Part shown: piece by piece, positions 3,799-5,241 of the stretch | Position numbering within the stretch: position 1 is the first letter of the stretch | Layout of the letters: each line of letters starts with the position of its first letter | Source of the DNA: Clostridiales bacterium | GTDB lineage: Bacteria; Bacillota; Clostridia; Christensenellales; Aristaeellaceae | DNA: 5,241 nt | Direction of reading: 5' to 3' | NCBI GenBank assembly: GCA_019409045.1 | Contig: DXVG01000150.1 | Span: 1-5,241 of the forward strand | The notes under the pieces: model-generated | Told to the model about the DNA's origin: nothing | What the model saw: the letters and a program-made list of their open reading frames with translations, nothing else | Databases searched by the model: none | Program-made: the position numbers and the translations under genes

Positions 3799-5241
3799 CT
3801 AGAACATGGACAACTGTTCGACTTTGGGCGGACGGACGCGCGCCTTTGCCACTTCCTGAACAAGGCCGTCCCCCAACTCGCCGGCAAAGCGCGAGGGCGC
3901 GCCGGGGCAGGAAAGTATGAGTTCCTCTCTGGCGCGCGTCATGCCTACGAAAAACAGACGGCGCTCCTCCTCCACATCCGTTTCCGCGCCGGGGCGCGCC
4001 ATCGGCAAAAGGCCCTCGGCGACGCCGACGAGAAAGACCACAGGAAATTCCAGACCCTTCGCGCCGTGCAGCGTCATCAGCGTCACCGCGCCGGCGTCGC
4101 GCGCCTTGCCCGCGCGCCTTTGCAGATCGGCCTCCTCGCCGATGGCGAGCGCCGCGAGGAAGGAATCCAGCGCATCGTGAAACTCCGCGGCCGCGGCCAG
4201 TCGCTCGAGCGCCGGGGAGGAGCCGCGCAGGCCGATCCAGCGCCGCAAAAGCCTCTGCGGGCGCTCCCTGGAGATGCGCGGGGCGAGCAGCTCCGTCGCG
4301 CGCACGAACTCCGCCGCGCGCGGCTCGCCGCGCAGCGCCTCCGCGCGGGAGAGCGCGTCCGGGCGCTCGGCAGCGCGCTGAAGCACATCCTCCGGCAGGT
4401 TCCAGTTCAGGCGGAGCGCCGCGCGCAGCGCCGCGACGTCCGCCGGCTGCGAAAGCGAGCGGAAGAACGCCGTCGCCGCGCGCGCGTCATCGCTTTCGAG
4501 GTAGTCCTCGCGGCCGACCACAACGCAGGGGATGCCGTCGTGCGCGAGGCATTCCTCGATCAGATCGAGCTGCCGGTGCGTGCGGGCGAGCACCGCCATC
4601 TCGGAAAACGCGCGCGCCTCGCGCTCGCCCTGCGCGGCGGAGAGCATGTCCACGCCGCCCGCGAGGCGCGCGATCTCGTTGGCGATCCACACGGCCTCGG
4701 AAAACGCCGTGTCCGCGTGCGCGAGGCGGACGCGCTCGCCCTCGGGCCGCGCGGGCAGCAGCGCGCGGGCGGGGCCGGGGTTGCGGGAGACGCACGCGCA
4801 CGCGCGGCGCAGTATGTCCGGCGCGCTGCGGTAGTTGCGCGCAAGCGTCACCGTCTCAAGCTCCGGCATGTCCGCGCGAAGCTGCGCAAAGCAGGCGGCG
4901 TCCGCGCCGCGGAAGCCGTAGATGGACTGGTCCGGGTCGCCGATGACAAACAGCGTCTCCCCCGCCGCGCTCCAGTGGCGCACGAGCGCGCGCTGCACGG
5001 CGTTTATGTCCTGAAACTCGTCCACCAGAAGATGCGTAAATCGCCCGTCGGCGGGCGCGGGCGCGTCCAGCGCGTCGAGCAGCAGATCGTCCAGGTCGCG
5101 CGCGCCGAGCGCCGCCAGACGCGCGCGGTAGGCGTCCACCAGCGCCTGCGAGACGCCCGCCGCCTCGCAGGTCGCGCCGTTTTTGACCGCGGAGATCGCG
5201 CGCAGCGCCGTGCGGGGCGCGCAAGCGCCCAGTTCGGGCAG
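3799..5241 (-). CDS. UvrD/PcrA/Rep-type DNA helicase, C-terminal 480 residues (5' end outside window)
   Basis: The frame is open to the window edge, so the N-terminus with the Walker A motif is missing; an in-frame GTG at 5139 is internal. Visible motifs of superfamily 1A helicases, counted from the edge: DLDDLLLDAL (49-58), Walker B VDEFQD (73-78), motif III GDPDQSIYGFRGAD (101-114), motif IV NYRS (135-138), a 2A-domain block FSEMAVLARTHRQLDLIEE, motif V TLHGAKGLEF (390-399) and motif VI EEERRLFFVGMTRAREEL (424-441). Such enzymes unwind DNA 3' to 5' using ATP during repair and replication restart. The tail ends VEQLSMF, close to the DnaN sliding-clamp motif QLSLF. The region between motifs IV and V is compact, unlike textbook PcrA/UvrD. 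Some helicases of this branch carry an N-terminal PHP/endonuclease Q-like domain, which cannot be checked here. No terminator follows the stop. Confidence 0.93.
   Translation of the reverse strand: MPELGACAPRTALRAISAVKNGATCEAAGVSQALVDAYRARLAALGARDLDDLLLDALDAPAPADGRFTHLLVDEFQDINAVQRALVRHWSAAGETLFVIGDPDQSIYGFRGADAACFAQLRADMPELETVTLARNYRSAPDILRRACACVSRNPGPARALLPARPEGERVRLAHADTAFSEAVWIANEIARLAGGVDMLSAAQGEREARAFSEMAVLARTHRQLDLIEECLAHDGIPCVVVGREDYLESDDARAATAFFRSLSQPADVAALRAALRLNWNLPEDVLQRAAERPDALSRAEALRGEPRAAEFVRATELLAPRISRERPQRLLRRWIGLRGSSPALERLAAAAEFHDALDSFLAALAIGEEADLQRRAGKARDAGAVTLMTLHGAKGLEFPVVFLVGVAEGLLPMARPGAETDVEEERRLFFVGMTRAREELILSCPGAPSRFAGELGDGLVQEVAKARVRPPKVEQLSMF

Noticed and set aside
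3802..3819. GAACA and TGTTC eight bases apart, resembling a LexA site.
   Set aside because: The spacing is wrong for GAAC-N4-GTTC and the site lies in the last codons of the helicase, where the bases are explained by the conserved tail.
5137..5139. GTG as the helicase start codon.
   Set aside because: The frame stays open for 34 more codons to the edge, and a start here would leave the enzyme without its Walker A motif.
4856..5224. A 122-codon minus-strand frame overlapping the helicase.
   Set aside because: It is an out-of-frame reading dominated by R, A and G. The helicase frame is open through the same DNA to the window edge and carries Walker B and motif III.

Overview
The window is GC-rich bacterial DNA in which every supported gene lies on the minus strand. 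It reads like a high-GC member of the Bacillota (Clostridia), possibly near the Christensenellales. The clues are strong AGGAGG-type ribosome sites, promoters with TTGACA and TGnTATAAT-like boxes, and the uvrB-uvrA gene order. The taxon is an inference from style, not a database result.

Layout in the direction of transcription (high to low coordinates): (1) 5241-3799, the C-terminal 480 residues of a UvrD/PcrA/Rep-type superfamily 1 DNA helicase, cut by the window edge and ending in a sliding-clamp-like QLSMF tail. (2) 3798-3710, an AT-rich gap with a ribosome site plus five-codon micro-ORF directly after the helicase, then a near-consensus promoter. (3) 3709-3287, a 140-codon open frame that joins the first ~20 residues of a B12-binding-domain radical SAM protein to its last ~108 residues. 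The catalytic middle is gone, and two frame changes cancel each other, so I call it a remnant. (4) 3286-3217, another clear promoter and a perfect 13-bp palindrome. (5) 3216-2299, an AEC (auxin efflux carrier) family membrane transporter. (6) 2298-2191, a Rho-independent terminator that abuts the extended -10 promoter of the next operon, with two degenerate LexA-like sites. (7) 2190-184, complete uvrB. (8) 187-1, the first 62 codons of uvrA, overlapping the uvrB stop by four bases (ATGA).

UvrB and UvrA are the damage-recognition proteins of nucleotide excision repair and are translationally coupled here. The helicase belongs to a superfamily that also serves DNA repair, but it is separated from uvrBA by two units with their own promoters, so no joint operon is implied. 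The transporter and the radical SAM remnant have no evident link to repair. No RNA gene, CRISPR array, insertion sequence or phage feature was seen, and there is no gene-free stretch above 110 bases.

No wholly new multi-gene system is visible. The most unusual items are the frame-restored radical SAM remnant under an intact promoter, the micro-ORF after the helicase, the clamp-like tail of the helicase, and the compact terminator/promoter junction before uvrB.
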